Assembly (NCBI RefSeq): GCF_004798665.1
Contig: NZ_CP039292.1
Location: forward strand, 992,001-1,056,000
Origin: Actinomyces procaprae
GTDB lineage: Bacteria > Actinomycetota > Actinomycetes > Actinomycetales > Actinomycetaceae
DNA length: 64,000 nucleotides
Direction: 5' to 3'
A program made the translations under genes and the position numbers. The notes below the pieces were generated by a model. It ran no database searches and was not told where the DNA came from. It saw only the letters and a list, made by a program, of their open reading frames with translations. Shown piece after piece: positions 8,183 to 17,194 of the stretch. Numbering within the stretch: the stretch's first letter is position 1; every line of letters starts with the position of its first letter.

Positions 8183-9054
8183 ACGTCTCCATGGAACTGC
8201 TGGCTCTGCCCCTGGCGGAGACCGTCCTGATGGGGGTCTTGTCCGGCTTGGTGGGAGCCCTGGCGGTGATCAGTCGGCGCGTGTTCTTCGCCGAGTCTAT
8301 AACTCACGCCACGTTCCCTGGTGCGGTGACCGGAGTGGTAGCGGCGACAGCGGTCGGAACAGCATTGACGGGGGCGCGGGTCGGGTACGAGATGCTGTCT
8401 ATCGCGGTACTGCTTGGGGCATTGCTCATGTGCGCGCCGATGACGTGGCTGATGCGGCGGCTCAGCGACCTTCCCGGCATCTCCTCACAGGCCGCAGCCG
8501 GCATTGTCTTGGCCGTGGGCTTTGCCTTGGGGTACCTGCTTAGCACCTGGTTCGCCCCGTTGCCGCTGAAGGTGGACGGCTTCCTGACCGGCTCGGTGCT
8601 CAACGTCAATCGCGCCGATGTTGCGCTGACGGTAGCGGTGCTGACCGTAACGGTGATCATAGTCGTCGTGGCTGGACGTCATCTGGAGCTGTACTGCTTC
8701 GATTCCGTCGCCTACCGGGCTGCAGGATTGAATCCGCGCCTTCCGGAGTGGACGGTGCTGGTCCTCATCTGTCTCAATATCTGCGTACTCATACCGGCAG
8801 TGGGCACAATCCTTCCGATTGCATTGATCGCTGCGCCAGCGGCAACGGTCCGTTCCCGAGCGCGATCAACATCGGGCCTATTGATCGGCTCAGCGGCCCT
8901 GGGCGCGATTTGCTGCCTGGCGGGACTGTGGCTGGCGGTAGGTTTTGAATGGTCGGTCGGGGGAACGATCGCCGTGGCCTGTGGCCTGGTATACGCGGCG
9001 TCGGAGCTCGGCTCCTACGTCAGATCCCCAGGACGCCGCGTAGGTCCGTCTTGA
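8179..9054 (+). CDS. metal ABC transporter permease, ABC-3 family (second)
   Basis: 291-residue ABC-3 family membrane protein. It repeats the family layout: VFFAESITHATFPGAVTG near the N-terminus and VGTILPIALIAAPAATVRS near the C-terminus, with about eight membrane helices in total. The ATG overlaps the stop of the first permease (ATGA). It pairs with that permease to form the membrane part of the transporter. Its 3' end overlaps the end of the convergent phosphohexomutase gene by 35 bp, which leaves no room for a separate terminator between them. Confidence 0.88.
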   Translation: MNVSMELLALPLAETVLMGVLSGLVGALAVISRRVFFAESITHATFPGAVTGVVAATAVGTALTGARVGYEMLSIAVLLGALLMCAPMTWLMRRLSDLPGISSQAAAGIVLAVGFALGYLLSTWFAPLPLKVDGFLTGSVLNVNRADVALTVAVLTVTVIIVVVAGRHLELYCFDSVAYRAAGLNPRLPEWTVLVLICLNICVLIPAVGTILPIALIAAPAATVRSRARSTSGLLIGSAALGAICCLAGLWLAVGFEWSVGGTIAVACGLVYAASELGSYVRSPGRRVGPS

Positions 9055-10756
9055 TGGCCTCCAGCCGCTTGGCGGCGGCGCGGCGCGCCACCTCCACAGG
9101 CTCGTCGACCGGCACCGGCATGACCACCTCGCAGTAGCACTTGAGCTTCGGCTCGGTGCCCGAGGGGCGCACGACCACCCGGTCGTCGGCCGCGGTCTTG
9201 AAGATCAGGCCGTCCGTGGCGGGCAGGCGCTCCCCATTGCCGTCATCGGCGCCGTCCATCAGGTCGAAGACGTCCACCACCGGCGAGCCCGCCAGCGCCG
9301 CCGGCGCGCCGCCGGCGCGCAGCCGCTCCATGGCGTCGGTGATGAAGCTGATGTCCTCCACCCGCACACTCAGCGGGCTGGTGGCGTACAGGCCGTGCTC
9401 GCGGGCCAGTCGGTCCAGCAGATCGTCGAGGGTGCGCCCCTGCTGCTTGAGCGTGGAGGCCAGCACCGCCAGGCGCACGGAGGCGGATATGCCGTCCTTG
9501 TCCCGCACGGCGGCCGGATCCACGCAGTAGCCCAGCGCCTCCTCGTAGCCGAAGACCAGATTGGGCACGCGGCTGATCCACTTGAAGCCGGTGAGCGTAT
9601 TGCGGTGCGCGAGCCCGTGGGCCTGGGCGATCCTGCGCAGCAGGCGGGAGGAGACGATCGAGTTCGCCAGTACGCCGGTGCCGGTGAAGGCGGCCAGCTC
9701 GGCGGCCTGCTCGCCCAGCAGCGCGCCGACCTCATCGCCGGTCAGCTGCCGCCAGCCGCCGCGGGCGTGCTCGTCCGGCACGGCGGCGGAGCAGCGGTCG
9801 GCGTCGGGGTCATTGGCGATGATCAGGTCCGCACCCGCCTCCCGGGCCCGTGCGATGGCCAGATCCAGGGCGCCGGGCTCCTCCGGATTGGGGAAGGTGA
9901 CGGTGGGGAAGTCCGGATCCGGGTCGAACTGCTCGGGCACCACCACGACGTCGTTGAAGCCCGCCCGGGTCAGCGCCTCCCGGCAGATCTGGCCACCCAC
10001 CCCGTGCATGGCGGTCAGCACGATCCGCAGCGGGGCGACGGCCCGGGTGCGGGCCGCCTTGACCGCCCGCTGCACGTACTCCTCAACCATGTCCGCCCCG
10101 AGCGTCTCCCAGCCGTCCTGGGGCATGGGCACGGAGGCGAGCGGGCCGACGGCGGCGATCTTCGCCGCGATGCCGGCGTCGTGCGGCGGGACGATCTGGG
10201 CTCCCTGCCCGGAACCGGTCACGGCGCGGCCGCCGAGGTAGACCTTGTAGCCATTGTCCTGCGGCGGGTTGTGTGAGGCTGTCACCATGACGCCGGCGTC
10301 GGCGCCCAGGCGGCGCAGGGCGAAGGCGAGAACCGGCGTCGGGCAGTGGGATTCGAAGAGGATGGCATGCCCGCCGGCGCCGGTGACGACGGCGGCGGTG
10401 TCGCGGGCGAAGCGGGCGGAGCCGTGGCGGGCGTCATAGCCGATGACCACGCGGAAGCCGTCTCCCAGCTTCTCATGCAGGTAGGCGGACAGGCCCGCGG
10501 CGGCGCGGATGACGACGACGCGATTCATGCGGTTGGGACCCCCGCCCAGGCGCCCGCGCAGCCCGGCAGTACCGAACTGGAGGGTGCCGGAGAAGGCGTC
10601 GGCGAGGGCGGCCGTGGCGGCGTCGTCGCCATCACGGTGCGCGGAGAGCAGATCGCTCAGTTCCCTACGGGTTTCGGGGTCCGGATCCTCGGTGATCCAG
10701 GCGGTCACGGCGGCGTCCAGATCCTGGGTGACCGCGTGCTGGTGCGGATATGTCAT
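9020..10756 (-). CDS. phospho-sugar mutase (phosphoglucomutase/phosphomannomutase)
   Basis: 578-residue cytoplasmic alpha-D-phosphohexomutase that interconverts hexose 1- and 6-phosphates. The active-site phosphoserine loop TASHNPPQDNGYKV, the metal-binding loop NDPDADRCS, the sugar-binding GYEEALGY and the C-terminal phosphate-binding RPSGTEPKLK are all present. Length fits the long PMM/PGM group common in Gram-positives and actinobacteria. The ATG is 6 nt after a TACGGT -10 hexamer, so a leaderless transcript is likely. It stands alone on this strand, divergent from the LOG gene and convergent with the metal transporter. Whether Glc or Man phosphate is preferred cannot be read from the sequence. 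Confidence 0.93.
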   Translation of the reverse strand: MTYPHQHAVTQDLDAAVTAWITEDPDPETRRELSDLLSAHRDGDDAATAALADAFSGTLQFGTAGLRGRLGGGPNRMNRVVVIRAAAGLSAYLHEKLGDGFRVVIGYDARHGSARFARDTAAVVTGAGGHAILFESHCPTPVLAFALRRLGADAGVMVTASHNPPQDNGYKVYLGGRAVTGSGQGAQIVPPHDAGIAAKIAAVGPLASVPMPQDGWETLGADMVEEYVQRAVKAARTRAVAPLRIVLTAMHGVGGQICREALTRAGFNDVVVVPEQFDPDPDFPTVTFPNPEEPGALDLAIARAREAGADLIIANDPDADRCSAAVPDEHARGGWRQLTGDEVGALLGEQAAELAAFTGTGVLANSIVSSRLLRRIAQAHGLAHRNTLTGFKWISRVPNLVFGYEEALGYCVDPAAVRDKDGISASVRLAVLASTLKQQGRTLDDLLDRLAREHGLYATSPLSVRVEDISFITDAMERLRAGGAPAALAGSPVVDVFDLMDGADDGNGERLPATDGLIFKTAADDRVVVRPSGTEPKLKCYCEVVMPVPVDEPVEVARRAAAKRLEAIKTDLRGVLGI

Positions 10757-10762
10757 GGGGTG

Positions 10763-10768
10763 ACCGTA
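10763..10768 (-). promoter_or_regulatory. -10 box, leaderless start of the phospho-sugar mutase
   Basis: TACGGT on the minus strand ends 6 nt before the ATG at 10756, and no Shine-Dalgarno lies between them. No convincing -35 box is visible. Confidence 0.55.
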
Positions 10769-10892
10769 CCGTGCAGAAGTCCGCGGTCGACCTGGCCGTG
10801 ACCGCTGTCATGGGTGGTGGTGAGCACATCCGGCACACAGGAACCGGACTCGCCCAGCACGCCGCCGCCACGTGCGCGTGCGGTAGGGGATC

Positions 10893-11729
10893 ATGCTCAT
10901 TATGGCTAAGGACACCAATCGTGGCGACAAGCCGCGTGTGAAGAACGGCTCGCGCGAGACCTACCGGAAGGGTCCGGTGATGCTCCGCGGCGCCCAGATC
11001 CCCGCTCGTACCACCGATGCCCGCCTGCTGGACCGCCGCGGCGACGCCGACTGGCTGCACGCCGATCCGTGGCGGGTCCTGCGCATCCAGTCCGAGTTCG
11101 TGGAGGGCTTCGGCGCGCTCGCGGAGGTCGGGCCGGCGATCAGCCTGTTCGGATCGGCGCGGACCCCCGCCAACGACCCCGCCTACGCCCTGGCCGAGCA
11201 GATCGGGGCGGGACTGGCCGACTCCGGCTACGCCGTCATCACCGGTGGTGGCCCCGGCATCATGGAGGCGGCCAACAAGGGCGCCCGTGAGGCCGGCGGC
11301 ATCTCCGTGGGGCTGGGAATCGAGTTGCCGCATGAGCAGGGCATGAACGACTACGTGGACCTGGGAGTGAACTTCCGGTACTTCTTCGCCCGCAAGACCA
11401 TGTTCCTGAAGTACTCCGATGGATTCGTCATCATGCCCGGGGGAATGGGCACGCTCGACGAGCTGTTCGAGGCGGTCACTCTGGTTCAGACCCAGAAGGT
11501 GCCCTCGTTCCCGATTGCCCTGGTGGGCTCGGCGTTCTGGGGCGGCCTGGTGGACTGGATGCGTGAGACGCTGGTGGAGGCGGCGACGATCGACGCCGAT
11601 GACATCGCCCTGATGCGGGTGGTGGACACGGCCGAGGATGCGGTGGAATTCGTGGTCGACGCCGCCCGGATCATGCGCGCCAACGGGCTCACACGCACTC
11701 CAGACCGCTCCGACTGGGTGGCCCAGTAA
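10893..11729 (+). CDS. LOG family (TIGR00730) Rossmann-fold protein
   Basis: 278-residue protein of the LONELY GUY / lysine-decarboxylase-like family. Members with the PGGxGTxxE motif hydrolyse cytokinin riboside 5'-monophosphates or related nucleotides. The nucleotide loop GGGPGIMEAANKGA and the motif PGGMGTLDELFE are intact, so it is probably an active nucleotide phosphoribohydrolase; the physiological substrate in actinobacteria is unclear. The N-terminal 50 residues are an extra polar extension common in actinobacterial homologues. The ATG at 10893 has AGGGG only 3 nt upstream; ATG 10902 is an alternative start. Confidence 0.88.
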   Translation: MLIMAKDTNRGDKPRVKNGSRETYRKGPVMLRGAQIPARTTDARLLDRRGDADWLHADPWRVLRIQSEFVEGFGALAEVGPAISLFGSARTPANDPAYALAEQIGAGLADSGYAVITGGGPGIMEAANKGAREAGGISVGLGIELPHEQGMNDYVDLGVNFRYFFARKTMFLKYSDGFVIMPGGMGTLDELFEAVTLVQTQKVPSFPIALVGSAFWGGLVDWMRETLVEAATIDADDIALMRVVDTAEDAVEFVVDAARIMRANGLTRTPDRSDWVAQ

Positions 11730-11879
11730 GGGGCCGAAGCAACGGCCCGGGGGTGGCCCGAGCGCCGGGGCGTAGGCGTGGAGTCAGCCACGTTTGCGCC
11801 CGAACTGGCGTAATGATGCCGTAGAATGCAACTGGGAGAAGCGGTAAAAGTCCGCGAATCATCAGTGAAAGGGGAGCAC

Positions 11880-12047
11880 ATGGCTGCCATGAAGCCCAGG
11901 ACCGGCGACGGGCCGCTCGAGGTCGTCAAGGAGGGCCGCTCCATCATCATGCGGATGCCGCTGGAGGGCGGTGGACGTCTGGTTGTTGAGATTACGCCCG
12001 ACGAGATCAAGGAGCTGCAGGAGGCGCTGGCCTCCGTCAAGTACTGA
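11880..12047 (+). CDS. DUF3117 family small protein
   Basis: 55-residue protein almost identical in pattern to a family restricted to actinobacteria (DUF3117): it opens MAAMKPRTGDGPLEVVKEGR and continues with MPLEGGGRLVVEITPDE. The function is unknown. The predicted fold is a short beta-rich domain with a terminal helix, soluble and acidic. The start ATG has AGGGGAG just upstream; an earlier in-frame ATG at 11826 is rejected because the conserved family begins at MAAM. It follows the LOG gene by 150 bp and is followed by two tandem hairpins. Confidence 0.9.
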   Translation: MAAMKPRTGDGPLEVVKEGRSIIMRMPLEGGGRLVVEITPDEIKELQEALASVKY

Positions 12048-12063
12048 GCAATCACCGAGTCTG

Positions 12064-12105
12064 TGCTCGGCCGTGAGCCGAGCAGCAGCGCCGCGTTGGC
12101 GCTGC
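12064..12105. terminator. two tandem hairpins between convergent genes
   Basis: The first stem is TGCTCGGC/GCCGAGCA (12064-12071 and 12077-12084, loop 5 nt). The second is GCAGCGCC/GGCGCTGC (12085-12092 and 12098-12105, loop 5 nt). Both are perfect 8-bp stems placed back to back in the 99 bp between the convergent DUF3117 and O-methyltransferase genes. There is no U-tract, as is usual for actinobacterial terminators. Confidence 0.7.
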
Positions 12106-12146
12106 GCACGGGCTCAGGAGCTGGCGAACCCGCCCGGCCGGGCCGC

Positions 12147-12785
12147 TCAGGCCCGGCGGACGGCGACCAGCAGACCGTCGCCGACCGGCAGCAGCGAGGT
12201 GAGCAGGCTGTCCTCGTCCCGCAGCGTCTTTCCCAGCTCACGCGCAGCCACCGTGGTGGCATCGCGGCGAGCCGGATCGGCGACGTGGTCATTCCATAGC
12301 GCATGCGTCACCGCGAGGACGCCGCCGGGGCGCAGCATACGGATCGCCTGCGGTGTCAGCGCAGCCGCCTCTTCGGGGCCGAGGTCCAGCACCACCATGT
12401 CGTAGGAGTGCGCGGCCATGCGGGGCATGACGTCGGATGCGCGCCCCTGGATGATGCGGGTGCGGGCGCCCGGGTAGCCGGCCTCGTCGAAGGCACGACG
12501 GGCCTCGCGCTGGAACTCTGGTTCGACGTCGATCGTTGTCAGCACGCCGTCGGCGCCCATGCCGTCCAGCAGCCACAGTCCGGACACGCCGGTGCCGGTG
12601 CCCACCTCGGCGACGGACTTCGCCGAGGTGGCCGCCGTCAGCATGCGCAGTGCGGCGCCGGTTGCCGGTGACACCGGGTCGGTGCCCAGCTCGATGCCGC
12701 GCAGGCGCGCCTGCGCGGCGGTCTCGGCCTCGACCGGGAACTCCTCCGTATAGGACCAGCTCAGCGTCTTGTCAGCAGCCACCAT
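12147..12785 (-). CDS. class I SAM-dependent O-methyltransferase
   Basis: 212-residue soluble methyltransferase of the methyltransf_3 (CCoAOMT-like) family. The SAM-binding glycine motif VAEVGTGTGVSGLWLL is followed by the acidic TTIDVEPEFQ (motif II) and MVVLDLGPEE (metal/catalytic region), then LRPGGVLAV. The ATG at 12785 is chosen because GAAGGGGC lies just upstream; longer reading in the same frame runs through non-conserved sequence. It is divergent from tatB with 152 bp between the starts. The methyl acceptor is unknown; the family acts on small phenolic or catechol substrates. Confidence 0.88.
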   Translation of the reverse strand: MVAADKTLSWSYTEEFPVEAETAAQARLRGIELGTDPVSPATGAALRMLTAATSAKSVAEVGTGTGVSGLWLLDGMGADGVLTTIDVEPEFQREARRAFDEAGYPGARTRIIQGRASDVMPRMAAHSYDMVVLDLGPEEAAALTPQAIRMLRPGGVLAVTHALWNDHVADPARRDATTVAARELGKTLRDEDSLLTSLLPVGDGLLVAVRRA

Positions 12786-12925
12786 GTGCCCCTTCTGCGG
12801 CACTGGGCCGCGTAGCCGTGTCACCCCGACGGCGCCGGGGGCCCGGCGCGGGGATCGCGCCCATTGTTTCAGGTCCGGACCGGTTCCCGCGCGCCCCCGC
12901 ATGCCTGTTTGCCCATACTTCTCCC

Positions 12926-12931
12926 TATACT
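12926..12931 (+). promoter_or_regulatory. -10 box, leaderless start of tatB
   Basis: TATACT ends 6 nt before the ATG at 12938, with no Shine-Dalgarno in between. A TTGCCC hexamer upstream is only 11 nt away, too close to act as its -35. Confidence 0.6.
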
Positions 12932-12937
12932 GGCCAC

Positions 12938-13831
12938 ATGCTTCCGGGTATCTCAGGTGCGGAGTTCTTCGTCCTCCTGCTGGTGGTGGTCATTGTGGTG
13001 GGGCCGCAGCGGCTGCCCGAGTACACCCGCAAGCTGACGCAGGGCGTGCGCAGGCTGCGTGTCTTCCTGGACAACACCAAGGCCCAGATCGCAGAGGAGG
13101 TCGGTCCCGAGCTCGGCGACCTTGACCTGTCAGACCTGGACCCGCGCAACTACGACCCGCGCAAGATCGTGCGCGACGCGCTGGGGGAGGACCTGGAGGC
13201 CATCCGCCGGGACCTGACCAACCCCTTCCAGTCGGTCGTCGAGACGGCCAAGGAGGCCTCGAATGAGGCGGCGGCCGCAGTGAGCGGTAAGAGCACGGGC
13301 AAGTCCAAGTCCCTGTCAAAGATGATCGAGGACAAGGCGGAGGAGACCCGCGCCGCACGGGCGGCGTCGGTCGGAGCGGCAACGGCCGCGGCGGCACGTG
13401 TGGATTCCGCGGTTGCCGACGCCGCCGAGCCCGCCCAGCAGCAGGCGGAGCAGGCCGCCGCGACTCCGCAGCGTCAGGACAAGGACCCGGAGCAGGCGGC
13501 GGCCGAGGCTGCCGCGGTCACCGCCGAGCTGCCCCAGGTGAGTGCCGCCGCACCGACCGATTCCGCCAAGCTCGCACTGGAGGCGGGCGAAACCGCCACG
13601 GCGGAGATTCCCGAGGTGCAGCCGGCCGAGCCCGCCGAGGGCGCGCAGGCACCGGAGACCATTGCCGCCGACGGCGTCGAGTCGGCCGCACTCATTCCCT
13701 CAACCCTGGGGGCCGTGGAGCAGGACGGTGACGGGCCGCGTGTGCGTCCCGTCTCACCGCGCGACATTGTGCGGGCCGCCAACGAGGCCGCCCGTACCCG
13801 CGCAGAAGCGGCCCTCGCCGAGGTCGGTTGA
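12938..13831 (+). CDS. tatB: Sec-independent translocase protein TatB
   Basis: 297-residue component of the twin-arginine translocation receptor. The N-terminal membrane helix (about residues 6-24) is followed at once by the family hinge VGPQRLPEYTRKLTQG and an amphipathic helix. The rest is a long, acidic, Ala/Glu-rich tail without obvious fold (residues 110-290), longer than in E. coli TatB but usual in actinobacteria. The start is set by the conserved N-terminus and the -10 box just before it. It stands alone; tatA and tatC are not in the window. Confidence 0.88.
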   Translation: MLPGISGAEFFVLLLVVVIVVGPQRLPEYTRKLTQGVRRLRVFLDNTKAQIAEEVGPELGDLDLSDLDPRNYDPRKIVRDALGEDLEAIRRDLTNPFQSVVETAKEASNEAAAAVSGKSTGKSKSLSKMIEDKAEETRAARAASVGAATAAAARVDSAVADAAEPAQQQAEQAAATPQRQDKDPEQAAAEAAAVTAELPQVSAAAPTDSAKLALEAGETATAEIPEVQPAEPAEGAQAPETIAADGVESAALIPSTLGAVEQDGDGPRVRPVSPRDIVRAANEAARTRAEAALAEVG

Positions 13832-13919
13832 CCTTACGCGCAGGCGCGCGTGCGGCCGACGGGTCGCGCCGATGCGGTGTGGCCCGCCGGCGTCGCGCGG
13901 AGCCGGGGGAAGCCGGGAG

Positions 13920-15071
13920 TCAGCCGGCGGAAACCGGGCTGATGCCCAAAGACATGCCGGACAGCCCGCGCGCGCGGTGCCCGAGCCTTCGGGCTACCGC
14001 AGCCAGCTTCACAGCCGCGGGGGAGTCGGTGGCAGGCGCGCCGCCGCGCGCGATCGTTGCGGGGACGCCGACGTCGGAGCCCTCACGCAGGCGGATGTCC
14101 AGCGGCAGCTGGGCCAGCAGTGGCACCTCGTAGCCGAGCGCGTTGGTCAACGACTCCGAGACCGCCTGCCCGCCGCCGGTGCCGAAGATCTCCAGGTGCG
14201 AGCCGTCAGGCTGCGGCAAGTAGGACATGTTCTCGATTACGCCGGCCACCTTCTGGTGAGTCTGCGATGCGATCAGCCCGGTGCGCTCGGCCACCTCTGC
14301 GGCCGCGGTCTGTGGGGTGGTGACCACCAGGATCTCCGCATCCGGCAGCAGCTGCGCCACCGAGATGGTGACGTCCCCGGTTCCCGGCGGCAGGTCCAGC
14401 AGCAGCACGTCCAGGTCCCCCCAGAACACGTCGGAGAGGAACTGCTGCACCGCCCGGTGCAGCATGGGGCCGCGCCACACGACCGGCTGCTTGTCCTCCA
14501 CGAACATGCCGATGGAGATGACCTTCACCCCGTGGGCGAGGGGCGGGACGATCATGCCGTCCAGCTGCGTGGGCACCTGATCCACACCCAGCATGCGGGG
14601 GATGGAGAAGCCGTAGATGTCGGCGTCGACAACGCCGACGCTCAGGCCCTGGGACGCCATCGCCGCGGCGAGATTGGCGGTGACCGAGGACTTGCCCACC
14701 CCGCCCTTGCCGGAGGTGACCGCGTAGACGCGGGTGAGGTTCCCCGGCTGGGTGAAGGGGATTACCGGCTCGGCGGCCCCGCCGCGCAGGCGGGTGCGCA
14801 GCTCGGCGCGCTGCTCGTCGGTCATGACCCCCAGGTTGACGTTTACGTCGGTGACCCCGTCGAGGGCGCCGACCTCCTTGCGGGCGTCAGCGGTGATCGT
14901 GTCCCGCAGGGGGCAGCCCGCCACTGTCAGCAGCACCCCGACGGTGACGACGCCGTCGGCTCCCACAGCGATGGATTCGACCATGCCGAGGTCGGTGATC
15001 GGGCGGCGCAGCTCGGGGTCGATCACCCGTGCCAGCGCCTCACGGACGGCGTCTTCGGTGGGCAGGCTCAT
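13920..15071 (-). CDS. mrp: Mrp/NBP35 family Fe-S carrier ATPase
   Basis: 383-residue cytoplasmic P-loop ATPase thought to carry Fe-S clusters to apo-proteins. The N-terminal MIP18-like (DUF59) domain, with DPELRRPITDLGMV and a Cys in GCPL, is followed by the deviant Walker A of the family, VTSGKGGVGKSS, then VVDADIYGFSIPRML and LLDLPPGTGD. The CxxC cluster-binding pair of many NBP35 proteins is not evident: NMSYL occupies the usual position of an NMSxF/C segment. The ATG follows a TAGGAT -10 box by 6 nt. It is convergent with tatB. Confidence 0.92.
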   Translation of the reverse strand: MSLPTEDAVREALARVIDPELRRPITDLGMVESIAVGADGVVTVGVLLTVAGCPLRDTITADARKEVGALDGVTDVNVNLGVMTDEQRAELRTRLRGGAAEPVIPFTQPGNLTRVYAVTSGKGGVGKSSVTANLAAAMASQGLSVGVVDADIYGFSIPRMLGVDQVPTQLDGMIVPPLAHGVKVISIGMFVEDKQPVVWRGPMLHRAVQQFLSDVFWGDLDVLLLDLPPGTGDVTISVAQLLPDAEILVVTTPQTAAAEVAERTGLIASQTHQKVAGVIENMSYLPQPDGSHLEIFGTGGGQAVSESLTNALGYEVPLLAQLPLDIRLREGSDVGVPATIARGGAPATDSPAAVKLAAVARRLGHRARGLSGMSLGISPVSAG

Positions 15072-15077
15072 GCCACA

Positions 15078-15083
15078 ATCCTA
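15078..15083 (-). promoter_or_regulatory. -10 box, leaderless start of mrp
   Basis: TAGGAT on the minus strand ends 6 nt before the mrp ATG at 15071. There is no Shine-Dalgarno between the two. Confidence 0.6.
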
Positions 15084-15217
15084 TGGCCCGCAGGAGTGGA
15101 CTCCACCGGCAGCCATGGTGGTGAGGAGCACGCCGCCGACCGGAGGTGGCGGGAATACGGGTACTACCGCGGTGGCGGCGCCGCGGCCGAGCCGACCGTG
15201 TCAGGCCCGTGGGCGTG

Positions 15218-15811
15218 TCAGGCCCGTGGGGAGTGCTCCCCGCGTTCACTGCGGGGCGCATCCGGGGCGTCGGCGTCGCCATCATCCATGAGGTCCTCGT
15301 GCAGCTCCTCGCGGGTGCGGCGCTCCTCCTGGAGCAGCTCCTCCAGGACGCTGCGCAGCTCGGAACGCACGAAGTCGCGGGTGGCCACGTCATTCATGGC
15401 CAGACGCAGGGAGGCGATCTCCCGGGTGAGGAACTCGGTGTCCTCAAGGTTGCGCTCGGCGCGCTGGCGGTCCTGCTCGGCGGTGACCCGGTCGCGGTCG
15501 TCCTGCCGGTTCTGCGCCAGCAGGATCAGCGGCGCCGAGTAGGAGGCCTGGGTGGAGAAGGCGAGGTTGAGCAGAATGAAGGGGTAGGGGTCCCAGGGGG
15601 CGTCCGCATTGATCTTCGCCAGCAGGATGTTGGCGGCGATCCAGGCGACGACGAAGACCGTCATGTACAGCACGAACTTGGGCGAGCCCATGAAGCGTGC
15701 GGTGGCCTCGGCGAAGCGCCCGAAGCCGTCGGAGCGGGAGCGGGAGGGATGCGTCCAGCGCATCCACCGGGAGCGGTTCTTCGACAGGGGCTGGTCGAGC
15801 TGATTAGGCAT
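15218..15811 (-). CDS. DUF1003 membrane protein
   Basis: 197-residue protein of the DUF1003 family. It has two membrane helices (about residues 45-65 and 75-95) joined by the conserved DPYPFILLNLAFSTQASY and followed by APLILLAQNRQ, which are the family hallmarks. A long charged helix with coiled-coil character follows (ERNLEDTEFLTREIASLRL). The function is unknown. The ATG at 15811 has GAGAGGAG upstream and overlaps the stop of the MgtE-like gene by 8 nt; an upstream in-frame TTG was rejected. The same pair of neighbours recurs in actinobacteria, suggesting a role linked to magnesium or membrane stress. Confidence 0.88.
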   Translation of the reverse strand: MPNQLDQPLSKNRSRWMRWTHPSRSRSDGFGRFAEATARFMGSPKFVLYMTVFVVAWIAANILLAKINADAPWDPYPFILLNLAFSTQASYSAPLILLAQNRQDDRDRVTAEQDRQRAERNLEDTEFLTREIASLRLAMNDVATRDFVRSELRSVLEELLQEERRTREELHEDLMDDGDADAPDAPRSERGEHSPRA

Positions 15812-17096
15812 TGGCGCTCCTCTCAATCATCTCGTCGGTGACGGCGTCATCCGCCTCCCGCCAGTCGTCGGGCATGAGGTGGTCCAGGACGTCGTCGACG
15901 GACACGGCACCGAGCAGGCGGCCAGCGTCGTCGAGCACGGGTATGGCCGTGAGATTGTATGTGGCCAGCAGACGGGTGACGGTGCCGATCGAGTCGTCGG
16001 CGTGAACGTCGTCGAGGTCCTTGTCCAGGATGGAGCCGAGCAGCTGCTGGGGGCGCTCCCGCAGGGCGCGCTGCAAGTGGACCATACCCAGGAACCGGCC
16101 CGTGGGGGACTCCAGAGGGGGGCGGCATACGAAGGCGACGGCGGCCAGGGCGGGCGGCACCTCCGCCTTGCGGGCCTGCGCCAGGAAGGAGGCGACCGTC
16201 GACTCCGGCGGCAGGATGATCGGCTCGGTGGTCATCAGCCCGCCGGCGGTGTACTCGTCGTAAGTCATCAGACGGCGCACGTCCTCCGCCTCCTCCGGCT
16301 CCATCAGGTCAAGCAGCCGGGTGGCCATGGAGGCGGGCAGGGCGGAGACCAGGTCGGCGGCGTCGTCGGGCTGCATGGCGTCCAGGACGTCGGCGGCGCG
16401 GGCGGCATCCAGACCGGTGAGGAGGGCCACGGCCTCGTCGTCGGACAGCTCCTCGGTGGCATCCGCCAGGCGCTCATCGGACAGCTCGGCGGCGACCTCC
16501 AGCTGCCGGGGCAGCGGCAGGTCGGAGAGCACGTCGGCCAGGTCGGCGGGCTTAAGCCCCTCCATCGTGGCCAGTAGCGCAGTGGCCCCCTGCTGATCGG
16601 CGGATCCGGCCAGCCCGGTGACCTCGTCGGGGCGGACGGTGAAGGTCTCGCCGCGGCGCAGCCCCAGGGGGCCGGAGGAGCCCCGCTGCACGAACAGGCG
16701 CGTCACCTTCCAGTCCATGCCGCGATCGCGCTCGATGGCGACGTCGCGGATGGTCACGCTCCCCGAGCCGTCCCGCATGGTGACCACGCGGTCCAGCAGC
16801 TCGCCGACGACCAGCGTCTCCACGCGGCGCTGCTCGAAGCGGCGGATGTTCACCAGCCCGGTGGTGATGACGGCGCCCGGTTCGATCGCGGTCACCCGTG
16901 ACAGCGGCAGGAACACGCGGCGGCGGCCCGCGACCTCAATGACCAGGCCGACGGCGCGAGGCTGCCCGCGCAGGCGGATCAGCGTGACGACGTCGTGCAC
17001 CTTGCCGACGGCATCGCCGAGCGGATCGAAGACCGTTGTGCCCACGAGCCGGGCGACGAAGACTCTGAGGGTGCTGCGCGTCTTGGTGCTTTCCAC
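15804..17096 (-). CDS. soluble MgtE-N/CBS domain protein
   Basis: 430-residue protein built from a PRC-barrel-like N-terminal part (about residues 10-160), an MgtE intracellular N-terminal domain of helical repeats (about 165-280, with LPLPRQLEVAAELSDERLA and MQPDDAADLVSALP), and a pair of CBS domains (about 290-410). It lacks the membrane channel domain of MgtE, so it is not itself a magnesium channel; it may sense Mg or nucleotides for another protein. The start is a GTG 6 nt after a TAGGCT -10 box, so the mRNA is probably leaderless. It is the first gene of an operon with the DUF1003 gene. Confidence 0.85.
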   Translation of the reverse strand: MESTKTRSTLRVFVARLVGTTVFDPLGDAVGKVHDVVTLIRLRGQPRAVGLVIEVAGRRRVFLPLSRVTAIEPGAVITTGLVNIRRFEQRRVETLVVGELLDRVVTMRDGSGSVTIRDVAIERDRGMDWKVTRLFVQRGSSGPLGLRRGETFTVRPDEVTGLAGSADQQGATALLATMEGLKPADLADVLSDLPLPRQLEVAAELSDERLADATEELSDDEAVALLTGLDAARAADVLDAMQPDDAADLVSALPASMATRLLDLMEPEEAEDVRRLMTYDEYTAGGLMTTEPIILPPESTVASFLAQARKAEVPPALAAVAFVCRPPLESPTGRFLGMVHLQRALRERPQQLLGSILDKDLDDVHADDSIGTVTRLLATYNLTAIPVLDDAGRLLGAVSVDDVLDHLMPDDWREADDAVTDEMIERSANA

Positions 17097-17102
17097 GACG
17101 GC

Positions 17103-17108
17103 AGCCTA
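17103..17108 (-). promoter_or_regulatory. -10 box, leaderless start of the MgtE-N/CBS gene
   Basis: TAGGCT on the minus strand ends 6 nt before the GTG start at 17096. Confidence 0.55.
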
Positions 17109-17194
17109 TCGACGTGACGGTGTTGCTGCCGCCTTACGTTTTCGCCGCTCGAAGAAGTTACTCGCGCGGCCGGGCGCCGTGGGACGATGTGCCC

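Noticed and set aside
15804..17096. Full MgtE magnesium channel
   Set aside because: The protein ends after the CBS domains and has no membrane helices, so it is a soluble relative only.
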